Source of the DNA: Bacillus sp. Marseille-Q1617
GTDB taxonomy: Bacteria; Bacillota; Bacilli; Bacillales; Bacillaceae_B
DNA: 64,000 bases
Assembly (NCBI RefSeq): GCF_903645295.1
Contig: NZ_CAHJXM010000002.1
Location: forward strand, 782,001 to 846,000
Reading direction: 5' to 3'
The translations under genes and the position numbers were made by a program. The notes beneath the pieces were generated by a model. The model did no database searches and was not told the DNA's origin. It worked only from the letters and a program-made list of their open reading frames with translations. Below are positions 8,370 through 16,273 of this stretch, in pieces (positions within the stretch are counted from its first letter, which is position 1; every line of letters starts with the position of its first letter).

Positions 8370-9122
8370 TCATCTCTTTTTCTTTAAATACTCCAAGCTT
8401 CTTTGGACACTTTCAAGTGGAGAAGTACTGCACTCATCCTGCTCGACGATCCACCAATCTATGCCGCCTCCATTCCCGGACTCGAGCACAGATTCCAGAT
8501 CTACCCCGCCAGTTCCGAGTTCCGCAAAAAAGCGTTCGCCATCCGTGGTCATGTCTTTGAGGTGAACAAGAGGGGAGCGGTCCCCGTAGCGCTCCAGCCA
8601 TTTATCAGGTCTTTCCCCTGCAAAGGTCAACCAGTAAATATCAAATTCAGCTTTGACCCAATCGGGGTTTGTTTCACTCAGGATGGTCTCTAATGCCGTG
8701 CGTCCATTACTCAACGTTTTTAACTCAAAATCATGATTGTGATAACAAAGAGAGATGCCTTCACTCGCACATTTTTCTCCGATATCATTCAAATCATCAA
8801 TCAACCGGAAATAATCCTTTTCCGTTCTTTCTTCAGGCTGAAGATACGGGCACACCACAAAGCTCGAGCCTAATTCCTTTTGATCATCAATGACTTTAGC
8901 GGCATCCGCTCTTAATTCAGAAAGCGCGATATGACTTGAAGCTGCTTCCAGCCCGAGATCATCGAGCACCCGTTTTAGTTCTTTCGCCGTTAAATCGCCG
9001 TAACCTGCCAGCTCGACCCCTTCGTAGCCAAACTGGGCGACTTTTTCTAAAGTACCTGTAAAATCGTTCTCGGCTTCGTTCCGAAGAGTATACATCTGCA
9101 GCGCAATAGGAATTTGCTTCAT
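8370..9122 (-). CDS. Sugar phosphate isomerase/epimerase family (xylose isomerase-like TIM barrel)
   Basis: 250-residue AP-endonuclease-2/xylose-isomerase-like TIM barrel. Metal-binding type residues are in EGVELAGYG (N-terminal Glu), SLCYHNHDFE (His-x-His), KAEFDIYW (Asp), LVHLKDM (His-Lys-Asp) and the final WWIVEQDE (Glu). These are the motifs of the IolE/IolI/YcjR-like group that isomerises or epimerises sugars and inositols; the substrate cannot be told. No signal peptide. It stands alone between two terminators. The start ATG follows an AGGCAGG-type ribosome site. Confidence 0.85.
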   Translation of the reverse strand: MKQIPIALQMYTLRNEAENDFTGTLEKVAQFGYEGVELAGYGDLTAKELKRVLDDLGLEAASSHIALSELRADAAKVIDDQKELGSSFVVCPYLQPEERTEKDYFRLIDDLNDIGEKCASEGISLCYHNHDFELKTLSNGRTALETILSETNPDWVKAEFDIYWLTFAGERPDKWLERYGDRSPLVHLKDMTTDGERFFAELGTGGVDLESVLESGNGGGIDWWIVEQDECSTSPLESVQRSLEYLKKKR

Positions 9123-9194
9123 TTTATGTAACCTGCCTTTCTTACCTCTTTTAATAAGATTTCTGAAGGAAAGGCAGAAATCCTTTAATAAATT

Positions 9195-9248
9195 TAAAAA
9201 AACTACCCAAAGCGGTTGATTGCAACCAGCTTGGGCAGGCTTTTTTTA
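9195..9248. terminator. Bidirectional intrinsic terminator
   Basis: Stem cccaaagcggttg / caaccagcttggg (one internal mismatch loop) around position 9220. A run of seven T lies on the plus side and a run of A on the left, giving a T tail on the minus strand. On the minus strand it directly follows the small gene that ends at 9246. Confidence 0.8.
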
Positions 9249-9509
9249 TTTAACGGCAGGTGCTTTAATTTTCAAACACGCAAGCTTCTTTTCATTTCGA
9301 AAAACAGTGTAATGAGCAGCTGCAATTTTTTCTTCCACATAATCCAGTGAAAATGTACCAGAAGGATCGGCCAGACTCCCGATCGCCCTCGACAAATGGT
9401 CGACGACATGCTTCAGATTAACCTTATTTCCGAGCTCGCTGTCGGCATTCATCTCATCCATGATCTCAAACGCAAGATTCTGCACATGATACAAACGTCT
9501 CTGCTCCAA
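9246..9509 (-). CDS. Small conserved-looking protein of unknown function
   Basis: I do not recognise the family. The product is about 87 residues, mostly helical and charged, with a YHVQNLAFEIMDEMNAD helix near the N-terminus and a C-terminal KKLACLKIKAPAVK. The frame is open to an ATG at 9530, but that ATG has no ribosome site, while AAGGGGG lies 8-9 bases before TTG 9509, so TTG is preferred. It stands alone, with a good terminator directly after the stop. No membrane segment or metal motif. Confidence 0.6.
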   Translation of the reverse strand: MEQRRLYHVQNLAFEIMDEMNADSELGNKVNLKHVVDHLSRAIGSLADPSGTFSLDYVEEKIAAAHYTVFRNEKKLACLKIKAPAVK

Positions 9510-9568
9510 ACGTGAATACCCCCTTGTCATATTCGTATCTTTTCTGATTATATGGCGGGAAAGGGATG

Positions 9569-9593
9569 GTTATGATAGCGAACATTGGGGTAT
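9569..9593 (+). promoter_or_regulatory. Possible SigB-type promoter
   Basis: GTTATG, 13 bp, GGGTAT resembles the general-stress SigB consensus (GTTTAA, 13-15 bp, GGGTAT). It lies 75 bp upstream of the small cysteine gene at 9669 and no other promoter is evident there. Confidence 0.4.
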
Positions 9594-9668
9594 AGGTTTT
9601 TTAACACCTCAAGGTATGAACAGATGTAAAAAAGTGAACTCTAATGATAACTGAGGAGGTGAAGAAAC

Positions 9669-9824
9669 ATGGCACAAGATGTACTATGTGAAGTAAGCAA
9701 CTGCAAATACAACAAAGAAGGCAAAAAATGCTCAGCCGACCAAATCTTCGTCGTGAGCCACAAGGGGAACAAAGCACATAACAGCGAAGAAACCGATTGT
9801 AAGACATTTGAACCTGGTATGTAA
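9669..9824 (+). CDS. DUF1540-like small cysteine-rich protein
   Basis: 51-residue protein with four cysteines (LCEVSNCKYN, KKCSADQI, TDCKTF) in the spacing of the DUF1540 family, small soluble proteins common in Firmicutes and thought to bind metal through the cysteines. A very strong ribosome site (GAGGAGGTG) lies 7 bases before the ATG. It is a single gene with a hairpin terminator about 50 bp downstream. The cellular role is unknown. Confidence 0.8.
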   Translation: MAQDVLCEVSNCKYNKEGKKCSADQIFVVSHKGNKAHNSEETDCKTFEPGM

Positions 9825-9873
9825 TTGATGCGATTACTGAAATAAGGAACTCATTTTGAATGAAGTTCCGGCA

Positions 9874-9905
9874 GGCAACCATTGGCGTGGTTGTCTTGTT
9901 TTTAG
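9874..9905 (+). terminator. Intrinsic terminator after the DUF1540 gene
   Basis: Stem ggcaacca / tggttgtc with a 6-base loop and a following T-rich tract. A second small hairpin (ggaact / agttcc) lies just before it, at 9846-9870. Confidence 0.7.
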
Positions 9906-9911
9906 ATAGTA

Positions 9912-9932
9912 TTGATAATGATTGTCATTCTT
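9912..9932. promoter_or_regulatory. Orphan Fur box
   Basis: TGATAATGATTGTCATTCT matches the Fur operator (GATAATNATTATCATTATC type) nearly throughout. The next gene on the right starts 265 bp away and is not an obvious iron gene, so the site has no clear client. Confidence 0.65.
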
Positions 9933-10020
9933 ATTCGTGGGTTGGGTGATTTTGTTAGGATTTGAGGAAAGGGCATGGCAGGAAGTGTCGATTTAGTGTC
10001 GGTTTTGACGGGAAATCGGA

Positions 10021-10101
10021 GGTTCGCCCTTAAAATTATAATAGCGCCCTTATATTCAATAGTTCGCCCTTAAATGAAAATAGCGCCCATATAACTACTC
10101 C
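10021..10101. repeat. Periodic array B: word GCGCCCTTAWA, about every 20 bp
   Basis: Four units (ggttcgccctta, tagcgccctta, tagttcgccctta, tagcgcccata) spaced 18-21 bp, separated by A/T-rich variable bases. It fills the gap between the orphan Fur box and the NERD gene. The remainder of 9825-10195 holds no gene I can support. Confidence 0.7.
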
Positions 10102-10195
10102 GGAAGCATTAATTTGTAATTTCTTACTAAAATTAAAGGGTTTCACACCTATTTGAAGAATAAATAATTTAGATATTTCAGATTGGAGTGATGAA

Positions 10196-11212
10196 ATGAT
10201 TATACAAGACCGCGAAATACCTAGAATTATACTGAAGTTGCAAGCTTTACTCAGAAGACTTCCTCTAAATCATCCAAAAATCCAAGTGCTAGTAGACGAA
10301 CTTAACCGAAGGTCAGCTGGCTACAAAGGAGAAGAAGCACTCGATTATCCACTCAGTCTCCTCGATCCTAAAGATTATCTGATTTTCCACGGCCTTCGCC
10401 TACAAATAAACAATAACTTCTTTCAAATCGATACTTTGGTAATATCCAAACATTATATTCTCTTCATCGAAGTGAAAAACTTAGCTGGCAGTATCTACTT
10501 TGACCCTGTTTTCAGTCAGTTAATTCAGATGAAAGATGATCAGAAATTAGCTTTCCCAGATCCTCAAATCCAACAACAAAGACAAGAAATGCAATTTAAA
10601 AAATGGCTAGAGCAAAATGGCTTTTCACCTATCCCTATTCTAAGCCTGGTAGTAATAAGTAATGATAAAACAATTATTAATACTTCTGCCAATAATAACA
10701 ACCTTAACTCCAAAGTTTTACACCGCTATCTTCTCCCTATGCAAATCCACAAATATGAAGAATCCCACCCATATGAAAATTACAATGACAAAGAAATTAA
10801 AAAATTGATTCGATTGTTAAAGAAAAAACATGTGATGGCAGACCATTCAATTTTAGAAAGATTTAATCTCTCTCCAAGAGAAATCAGACAAGGGGTAATA
10901 TGTGAGACGTGTAATCATAGTCCACTTGTCAGAGAACACGGTTCCTGGTTCTGTATTAAATGCAAAAATAAAAATACAAATGGACATATCCAAGCGTTAA
11001 TTGATTACCAGTTGCTAATTAACTCGACAATCACAAATGTAGAAGCAAGAAGATTTCTTAATATTGAATCAAGATACGTTGCCAAAAGACTTTTAAAATC
11101 CCTCAACCTCCCTACAACCGGCACCAAAAAAGCCACCACCTACGACCTCACCCACCTCACCAAACAAAATCCCCAGACAAAACCAATCAAAAAACCCGCC
11201 ACAAATAAGTGA
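10196..11212 (+). CDS. NERD domain protein with C-terminal zinc ribbon
   Basis: 338 residues. The nuclease-related NERD domain occupies about residues 40-150 (GYKGEEALDYPLSLL, HGLRLQINNNFFQIDTLVIS, IEVKNLAGSIYFD), with the Glu-x-Lys of the restriction-like fold in FIEVKNL. A treble-clef or zinc-ribbon segment follows at about 237-262 (CETCNH...CIKCKN). NERD proteins are presumed DNA-acting nucleases; the role here is unknown. The gene is clearly richer in A/T than its neighbours, with a different codon feel, which suggests recent acquisition. It ends 8 bp from the converging HxlR-type regulator gene. GGAGTGATG lies before the ATG. Confidence 0.88.
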   Translation: MIIQDREIPRIILKLQALLRRLPLNHPKIQVLVDELNRRSAGYKGEEALDYPLSLLDPKDYLIFHGLRLQINNNFFQIDTLVISKHYILFIEVKNLAGSIYFDPVFSQLIQMKDDQKLAFPDPQIQQQRQEMQFKKWLEQNGFSPIPILSLVVISNDKTIINTSANNNNLNSKVLHRYLLPMQIHKYEESHPYENYNDKEIKKLIRLLKKKHVMADHSILERFNLSPREIRQGVICETCNHSPLVREHGSWFCIKCKNKNTNGHIQALIDYQLLINSTITNVEARRFLNIESRYVAKRLLKSLNLPTTGTKKATTYDLTHLTKQNPQTKPIKKPATNK

Positions 11213-11220
11213 CGAGTCCA

Positions 11221-11538
11221 TCATTCCTTCTCAATCCATTCCTGGGACCATTTTTCAATATTTTTCATCAGCGGTTCCAATGAATATCCTTTTTCAGTAA
11301 GGGAGTATTCAATTCTCACCGGGGTTTCCGGATAGACTTTCCGTTCGACGATGCCTTCTTCTTCAAGGTCCTTGAGGCGTTCAGATAAGAGTCTTCCGCT
11401 TATGCCGATACCGTCCTTGATGGTGCAGTTCCGCTGCGGGCCGGAAAGCAGTTGATAGATGATGAGGGCGGTCCATCGCTGGCTCAGGATGCTGATCGCT
11501 TTTTCGAACCGCGGGCAAATTTCAGATGTATTCACCAT
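11221..11538 (-). CDS. HxlR/DUF24-family transcriptional regulator (CatR/YodB-like)
   Basis: 105-residue winged-helix regulator. The DUF24 signature is complete: ICPRFEKAISILSQRWTALIIYQLL, then ISGRLLSERLKDLEEEGIVERKVYPETPVRIEYSLTEKG in separate blocks. The single cysteine near the N-terminus (SEIC) sits where YodB/CatR sense quinones and diamide. AAAGGAGTG lies 6 bases before ATG 11538, so that is preferred over the ATG at 11556. It is divergent from the DoxX-dioxygenase pair and likely represses it through the repeated sites in the shared promoter region. Confidence 0.9.
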   Translation of the reverse strand: MVNTSEICPRFEKAISILSQRWTALIIYQLLSGPQRNCTIKDGIGISGRLLSERLKDLEEEGIVERKVYPETPVRIEYSLTEKGYSLEPLMKNIEKWSQEWIEKE

Positions 11539-11589
11539 TACCACTCCTTTGTTCATACTCTTAGTATACCATACTTACTAATAAACTAT

Positions 11590-11652
11590 AAATTAGTTAC
11601 TTGACAAAATTTAGTTACTAAAATAATATTAGTTACATAAAGTAACTTACTA
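11590..11652 (+). promoter_or_regulatory. catDE-like promoter with repeated regulator sites
   Basis: A near-perfect SigA promoter: TTGACA at 11601-11606, 17 bp, TAATAT at 11624-11629. The word TTAGTTAC occurs three times as direct repeats starting at 11593, 11611 and 11629, exactly 18 bp apart and overlapping both promoter boxes; the last copy forms an inverted repeat with a following GTAACT (AGTTAC-ataaa-GTAACT). Probable operators for the divergent HxlR-type regulator. Confidence 0.75.
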
Positions 11653-11693
11653 ACTTTATTATATTATATTCAAAAAGAAAGGAAGAAGCAAAA

Positions 11694-12101
11694 ATGAATA
11701 CTCAACAAATAGGGGCACTGATTTTAAGGATTGCTTTAGGTTTGACGTTTTTCATTCACGGTCTTGTGAAGTTTCAAGGAGGCATCGAAAATACGGCGGG
11801 GTTCTTCGAGACATTGGGACTTCCCGGGTTTGCCGCATATGTGGTTGCGCTGATTGAATTGATCGGCGGAGTCGCGATGATTCTCGGATTCGGCACTAGA
11901 GTGACGGCAGTTCTTTTTGCCATTATTATGATAGGTGCAATCGCTAAAGTGAAGCTAGCGGGAGGCTTCTTAGGGAATGGTCAAGGTGCGGGTTATGAAC
12001 TCGACTTTGCACTTCTTGCAATGTCCGTATATTTCATCCTTGATAAACCGGCGTCTTTTTCATTGGATTCCAAGCTTTTTCAAACGAATGTCAGTCAATA
12101 A
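11694..12101 (+). CDS. catD: DoxX family membrane protein (CatD-like)
   Basis: 135-residue DoxX-family protein with four hydrophobic segments (about 7-27, 48-68, 71-90, 100-118). It has the family GLTFFIHGLVKFQGG and IGGVAMILGFGTRVTA motifs. In B. subtilis the CatD homologue is co-transcribed with the dioxygenase catE and is involved in catechol/quinone detoxification. Here it precedes a CatE-like gene by 17 bp and is preceded by an excellent promoter with repeated operator words. The symbol is by synteny and family. Confidence 0.85.
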   Translation: MNTQQIGALILRIALGLTFFIHGLVKFQGGIENTAGFFETLGLPGFAAYVVALIELIGGVAMILGFGTRVTAVLFAIIMIGAIAKVKLAGGFLGNGQGAGYELDFALLAMSVYFILDKPASFSLDSKLFQTNVSQ

Positions 12102-12118
12102 TGAAAGGAGTTTATAAA

Positions 12119-12970
12119 ATGAACTTTCACCAATATCCACATACACATGTAAGTGAAGTAACCATAAAGGTAGAAAACCTCCAACGTTCACTGAATTTTT
12201 ATCAGGAGGTCATAGGGTTCAAAGTATTGGATCAATCACAAAATAAAGCATCCTTGACTGCTGATGGTCAAACACCGCTGCTTACAATAGAACAGCCGGA
12301 AAATGTCATCCCAAATCAGCGGGGAACGACAGGCCTGTACCATTTTGCAATATTATTACCGGAAAGAGCGGACCTGGGAAGAATTTTACAGCATTTTGCT
12401 CAATTGAATATTCCTTTGGGTTCATCCGATCACCTGGTGAGTGAAGCACTTTACTTGAATGACCCTGATGGAAATGGAATAGAGGTCTATTGGGATAAAC
12501 CTTCATCCGATTGGACGTGGAAGGGAGGACAGGTGGAAATGGCAGTCGATCCGATTGATGCCAGGGCCATTTTAGCTGAAGGAGAAGGGGAGCCATGGAC
12601 AGGGCTGCCCCCGCAAACACTGATGGGGCATATTCATCTGCATGCTGCAGACCTCGATGAAACAGCCGATTTCTATACAAAAGGGCTGGGATTTGAAGTC
12701 GTGTCGTCCTTGGGGAATCAGGCTCTGTTCCTGTCCACTGGCCGCTACCATCATCATATTGGACTGAATACATGGAACGGTACCGGTGCGCCGAAACCTG
12801 CGGAAAACAGCGTTGGCCTGCAGTCATTCAATGTTCATTTTCCGAGTCAGGATGAGAGGGAGGCAGCCGCATCACGCTTGAAAACACTCGGATATCAAGT
12901 GGAAACCGGCCAGGACGGCAGTCTCTCTACAGAAGACCCTTCAGGCAATAAGATGTACTTAATGGTGTAA
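12119..12970 (+). CDS. catE: Catechol 2,3-dioxygenase-like extradiol enzyme (CatE-like)
   Basis: 283-residue protein of two vicinal-oxygen-chelate domains. The first starts at HVSEVTIKVENLQRSLNFYQ and the second at MGHIHLHAADLDETADFY. Likely Fe(II) ligands are in GHIHLHA, the HHHIGLNTW block and the C-terminal EDPSGNKMYL. It would ring-cleave catechol-type compounds. AAAGGAG lies 8 bases before ATG 12119; an ATG at 12101 overlapping the catD stop lacks a ribosome site. It is the second gene of the HxlR-regulated pair, followed by a bidirectional terminator. Confidence 0.87.
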   Translation: MNFHQYPHTHVSEVTIKVENLQRSLNFYQEVIGFKVLDQSQNKASLTADGQTPLLTIEQPENVIPNQRGTTGLYHFAILLPERADLGRILQHFAQLNIPLGSSDHLVSEALYLNDPDGNGIEVYWDKPSSDWTWKGGQVEMAVDPIDARAILAEGEGEPWTGLPPQTLMGHIHLHAADLDETADFYTKGLGFEVVSSLGNQALFLSTGRYHHHIGLNTWNGTGAPKPAENSVGLQSFNVHFPSQDEREAAASRLKTLGYQVETGQDGSLSTEDPSGNKMYLMV

Positions 12971-13035
12971 GCTGAAAAGTTTCATGAATTGGTCTGATAC
13001 TGGAAAAAACGAGACGGTATCTAACGGGTAAAATG

Positions 13036-13070
13036 AAAAGCCGCCCCCATCACCAAGGGCGGCTTTCGAC
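13036..13070. terminator. Bidirectional intrinsic terminator
   Basis: Stem aaagccgccc / gggcggcttt with a 10-base loop between the dioxygenase gene and the converging small minus-strand gene. Confidence 0.8.
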
Positions 13071-13076
13071 CATTCT

Positions 13077-13241
13077 TCATCCTTCGCTTGGATCGACCTC
13101 ATCATAAACAAGCCGGGTCACCATCGTGGCTTCCCCATTTTTCACTTCCTCTTCCGTAGCGTCTTCGCCGAAGGATTGTTCTTCATCATAAGTGGGCGCG
13201 ACATTGTTTTCTTTTGAAAGGTTCGGGGTTCTTTTTCTCAT
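13077..13241 (-). CDS. Small acidic protein of unknown function
   Basis: 54 residues with a basic N-terminus (MRKRTPNLSKEN) and a strongly acidic middle (DEEQSFGEDATEEEV); it looks unstructured. I do not recognise the family. CAGGAGG lies 7-8 bases before ATG 13241. The frame is open further upstream, but those starts lack a ribosome site. It is divergent from the luciferase-like oxidoreductase gene at 13380. Confidence 0.65.
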   Translation of the reverse strand: MRKRTPNLSKENNVAPTYDEEQSFGEDATEEEVKNGEATMVTRLVYDEVDPSEG

Positions 13242-13379
13242 GGTCATTCCTCCTGTTGTCTGTTTGTTGTTTAGTGTGATGAGAAACTTGCAAAGTATAC
13301 CAGTCAGGCAGAACTTTTTAAAAAGAAGCGGAGTTGGTGGGATACTATACATATCAATAGCTTTTTTGGAGGGAACAAC

Positions 13380-14366
13380 ATGAAATTGAGTGTGCTTGAT
13401 CAATCAGTCATCACAAAAGGGCAGGACGCGGGGGCGGCATTCGAAGAGACGGTGAGGCTTGCCAAGTTCACTGAGGAACTGGGCTATACCAGGTTCTGGG
13501 TAGCGGAGCATCACAATACGAACGGCATGGCAGGTTCAGCGCCGCAAGTGCTGATTTCGCATCTTGCTTCTATGACAAACCGCATGAAAATTGGATCCGG
13601 CGGGGTGCTGCTCCCTCAGTACAGCCCCTATAAAATTGCAGAGGATTTCAAGGTGCTCCAGACCCTCTTCCCGGGAAGGATTGATCTTGGGATCGGGCGT
13701 TCACCCGGCGGTTCTTATGAGACACGCCTGGCACTGACGGATGGCTTGAAAAAAAGCATGAATGAGTTTCCCGGGCAGGTGGAAAGGCTTCAGCATTTCC
13801 TTCATGGGGAGCCGGGAGTCAAGGCTTATCCTTATGTAGATACACCGCCGGATATATGGATTCTCGGGATCACCCATCGGGGCGCAAGGGTTGCTGCCGA
13901 GAATGGTACGGCTTTTACTTATGGCCACTTTATCAATCCTTCGAACGGGAAGAAGGCGCTTGACTACTATCACGATCAATTCCGGCCTTCTGCTGGTTTA
14001 AAATCCCCGCTCACCAATGTCTGCATATTCGTCGTCTGTGCGCCGACCCAGGAAGAAGCTGAACAAATCGCAAAAAGTCAGGATATTTGGTTATTGGAAG
14101 TGGAAAGGGGAATTGATACCCGCATTCCGTCGAAGGAAGAAGCGGAAAGCCGGATATTTACCTCCAGGGAGATGGAGAAAGTAAGAGAAAATCGCAAACG
14201 TGCGATTGTGGGAACTCCTGAAAAAGTGAAAAAGGAGCTATATTTGCTTAATGAAATCTATGGGACCGATGAATTCATGATTATCACGAATGTATCTGAT
14301 TTTGAAGACAAATTGAGATCTTATGAATTGCTTGCAGGTGTACTGCTGGATGAAGAGGAGGATTGA
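13380..14366 (+). CDS. Luciferase-like (LLM class) flavin-dependent oxidoreductase
   Basis: 328-residue bacterial-luciferase-family enzyme using FMNH2. Family landmarks are FWVAEHHNTNGMAGSAPQ near residues 39-56, MKIGSGGVLLPQYSPYKIAEDF near 72-93 and the LGIGRSPGG loop near 104. It groups with the YwcH/YceB-like subgroup (about 330 aa); substrate unknown. GGAGGG lies 6 bases before the ATG. Its last 46 bp overlap the tail of the converging DUF6944-like gene. Confidence 0.9.
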   Translation: MKLSVLDQSVITKGQDAGAAFEETVRLAKFTEELGYTRFWVAEHHNTNGMAGSAPQVLISHLASMTNRMKIGSGGVLLPQYSPYKIAEDFKVLQTLFPGRIDLGIGRSPGGSYETRLALTDGLKKSMNEFPGQVERLQHFLHGEPGVKAYPYVDTPPDIWILGITHRGARVAAENGTAFTYGHFINPSNGKKALDYYHDQFRPSAGLKSPLTNVCIFVVCAPTQEEAEQIAKSQDIWLLEVERGIDTRIPSKEEAESRIFTSREMEKVRENRKRAIVGTPEKVKKELYLLNEIYGTDEFMIITNVSDFEDKLRSYELLAGVLLDEEED

Positions 14367-14893
14367 TTTTGAACCAAAGCGGACAGGATCGATCCGACAG
14401 CCTGGGTCCAGCTTCCGATTACATTCAAGTCCCCGCTGTCTTCGTTGTTTAGTTCGAGGATACCTGAAATGGCCTGTAACGAGTTGCCGATTACCTGCAG
14501 GGCATTTCCATAGATCGAAAGCAATTCATCCAGCGTCCGTTCTTCATCAAGGGAATCAGCAACAGCGGCAGCCCCGCCTAATGCCTGAAGGAGATTTCCT
14601 TTGATATCGAGTTCCTGCTTCGTCACTTCATTAAAGTCAATCATCAGGCCGGACATGACGGTCAGGTTTCCTATGGCTTGAATTTGGTTGCCGATCTTCG
14701 TCAAGCTGCCTGGATCGTTGATGACATCAGCTTCAAGGGCATTGCCTGTAGCCTGGAGTTCATTTCCGACAATGTCGATGTTTTGGAGGGACTCCTCCGG
14801 CACAGACTTGATGGGCGTATTTCCTATCGCGGAAAGAACTGTCCCTATCGCTTGAATCCATGCTCCAAATGTGGCTTTAAACTCACTTCCCAT
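14321..14893 (-). CDS. DUF6944-like repetitive protein
   Basis: 190 residues built from a degenerate repeat around G(N/S)xLQAxGN: WIQAIGTVLSAIGN, NELQATGNALEA, NQIQAIGNLTV, NLLQALGGAAAV, NALQVIGNSLQAISG, SWTQAVGSILSAL. It ends in a serine run. The pattern matches the repetitive DUF6944 proteins of Bacillus; function unknown. No signal peptide or strong membrane segment is seen, but the repeats look amphipathic. The gene overlaps the end of the luciferase-like gene by 46 bp, tail to tail. The start ATG has only a weak AGTAGG ribosome site. Confidence 0.8.
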   Translation of the reverse strand: MGSEFKATFGAWIQAIGTVLSAIGNTPIKSVPEESLQNIDIVGNELQATGNALEADVINDPGSLTKIGNQIQAIGNLTVMSGLMIDFNEVTKQELDIKGNLLQALGGAAAVADSLDEERTLDELLSIYGNALQVIGNSLQAISGILELNNEDSGDLNVIGSWTQAVGSILSALVQNQSSSSSSSTPASNS

Positions 14894-14965
14894 GTAAATC
14901 GCCTACTCTTTGAGTTCTACGATAGTGTATACAAAAGTGTCGGGGATGGTTAATCCGTAAAAATA

Positions 14966-15000
14966 AAAAGGCAGAAGACGGGAAGGTCTTCTGCCTTTTA
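14966..15000. terminator. Intrinsic terminator after the FAD oxidoreductase
   Basis: Perfect 14-bp stem (aaaaggcagaagac / gtcttctgcctttt), loop of 6, immediately downstream of the minus-strand FAD oxidoreductase gene; A/T tails on both sides. Confidence 0.85.
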
Positions 15001-16188
15001 TTATCTGGCAAGCTTTACGATTTCTGCATCCTGATTCGGACGGTTTAGTATCAGATCCCTTAATATGCGGGAGCCGAGCATGCTGTACACCGTGCCGTTC
15101 CCGCCGTAGCCGAGTAAATAGTAGATCCTGTCTTTATCGGGATGCCTTCCGATATACGGAAGGTGATCGAGGGATTCACCGAAACTTGCACCCCAGGCAT
15201 ATTCCATTTCAACATTTAAATCGGGAAACATCTTCTGCACTTCTTTTTCAATCCTTTTTCCTTGTTTCTTGATTTTTTCCATGCTTTGCGGGGCTTCCGC
15301 CGGGTCTTCATCGAGGCCGCCGGCAATGATCCGGTTATCCACGGTGGTGCGCAGATACAAATAAGGTCTGTCCGTCTCCCAGATAAGTGCCCGTTCATGC
15401 CACTGTGACAAATCATCGACTGGCTTGGTGGCGATGGCATAGGACCGATTGATTTCGGTCCCGATGTTTTCGCCGAGCGGCGGGGTTTCATAACCGGTCG
15501 AGTGCACGACGTGAGAAGCGGTCAATGTCCCCTTGTTCGTTTCGATGATGACCTTTTCGCCGTCTTCCTTTACTTCAATCGCTTCTCTTCCTTCGAAGGC
15601 TGTCGTGTTATGTTCCTTCAAATATTCGAAGATTCCATTCACAAACCGGAACGGATTTACTTCCGCGTCCCCATGGGTGATCAGTGCACCGGATTTGGAG
15701 AACGGCAGATGTTCCTTCATATCTTTTTTGGACCAGTATTCCACCGGGAAACCGTGCTCCTTCAAAGTTTTATATTCTTTCTTCAGCTTTGGCAGGTGCA
15801 GCGGAGAGCTTGCATAATAGATGCTCTTCCTGCGGGTGAATTCCGGTGAGACAGGCAGGGTCATAGCCACTTCTTCCAAGTGGCCGACGGCTTCCTGACA
15901 TAACTTATAAAATCGGACCGCCTGCTCTTCACCGATTTCGTCGATCAATTCATGGAGCATGATATCATTTGAAAATTGCAGAAGCCCGGTGTTAGCAGAA
16001 GAACTGCCGGAAGCAAGCTGCCTTTTTTCAATGATGGCCACTTTCAACCCTTCACGGGAAAGCACATAGGCACAGAGCGCCCCGGACATGCCTCCGCCGA
16101 TGATCGCGACATCGTAATGAGTATCGAACTCTTTTTCTGTATCATTATAAGTGGTCGGCCAAAATAATTTTCCATTATGTAATTCCAT
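15001..16188 (-). CDS. FAD-dependent oxidoreductase of the D-amino-acid/glycine oxidase (DAO) family
   Basis: 395-residue DAO-family flavoenzyme. The Rossmann FAD motif VAIIGGGMSGALCAYVLS is at residues 28-45, EKRQLASGSSSANTGLL follows as in the OrdL/YurR-like group, and C-terminal YAWGASFGESLDHLPYIGR and GYGGNGTVYSMLGS complete the FAD site. It oxidises a C-N bond of an amine or amino acid; the substrate is not predictable. No signal peptide. It is a single gene, with a strong terminator downstream and a repeat-filled gap upstream. Confidence 0.88.
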   Translation of the reverse strand: MELHNGKLFWPTTYNDTEKEFDTHYDVAIIGGGMSGALCAYVLSREGLKVAIIEKRQLASGSSSANTGLLQFSNDIMLHELIDEIGEEQAVRFYKLCQEAVGHLEEVAMTLPVSPEFTRRKSIYYASSPLHLPKLKKEYKTLKEHGFPVEYWSKKDMKEHLPFSKSGALITHGDAEVNPFRFVNGIFEYLKEHNTTAFEGREAIEVKEDGEKVIIETNKGTLTASHVVHSTGYETPPLGENIGTEINRSYAIATKPVDDLSQWHERALIWETDRPYLYLRTTVDNRIIAGGLDEDPAEAPQSMEKIKKQGKRIEKEVQKMFPDLNVEMEYAWGASFGESLDHLPYIGRHPDKDRIYYLLGYGGNGTVYSMLGSRILRDLILNRPNQDAEIVKLAR

Positions 16189-16273
16189 TTTCTTTATCCC
16201 CTAACTGTCAGCTTCTTTGTGAGTATTTGATTCCCTCTTAAAAAGGGATTGAAACGTGTCCGACATAAAAAAA

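Noticed and set aside
9975..10073. 32-codon ORF downstream of the orphan Fur box
   Set aside because: Half of it is the periodic repeat array B, and the encoded peptide has no sensible composition or family.
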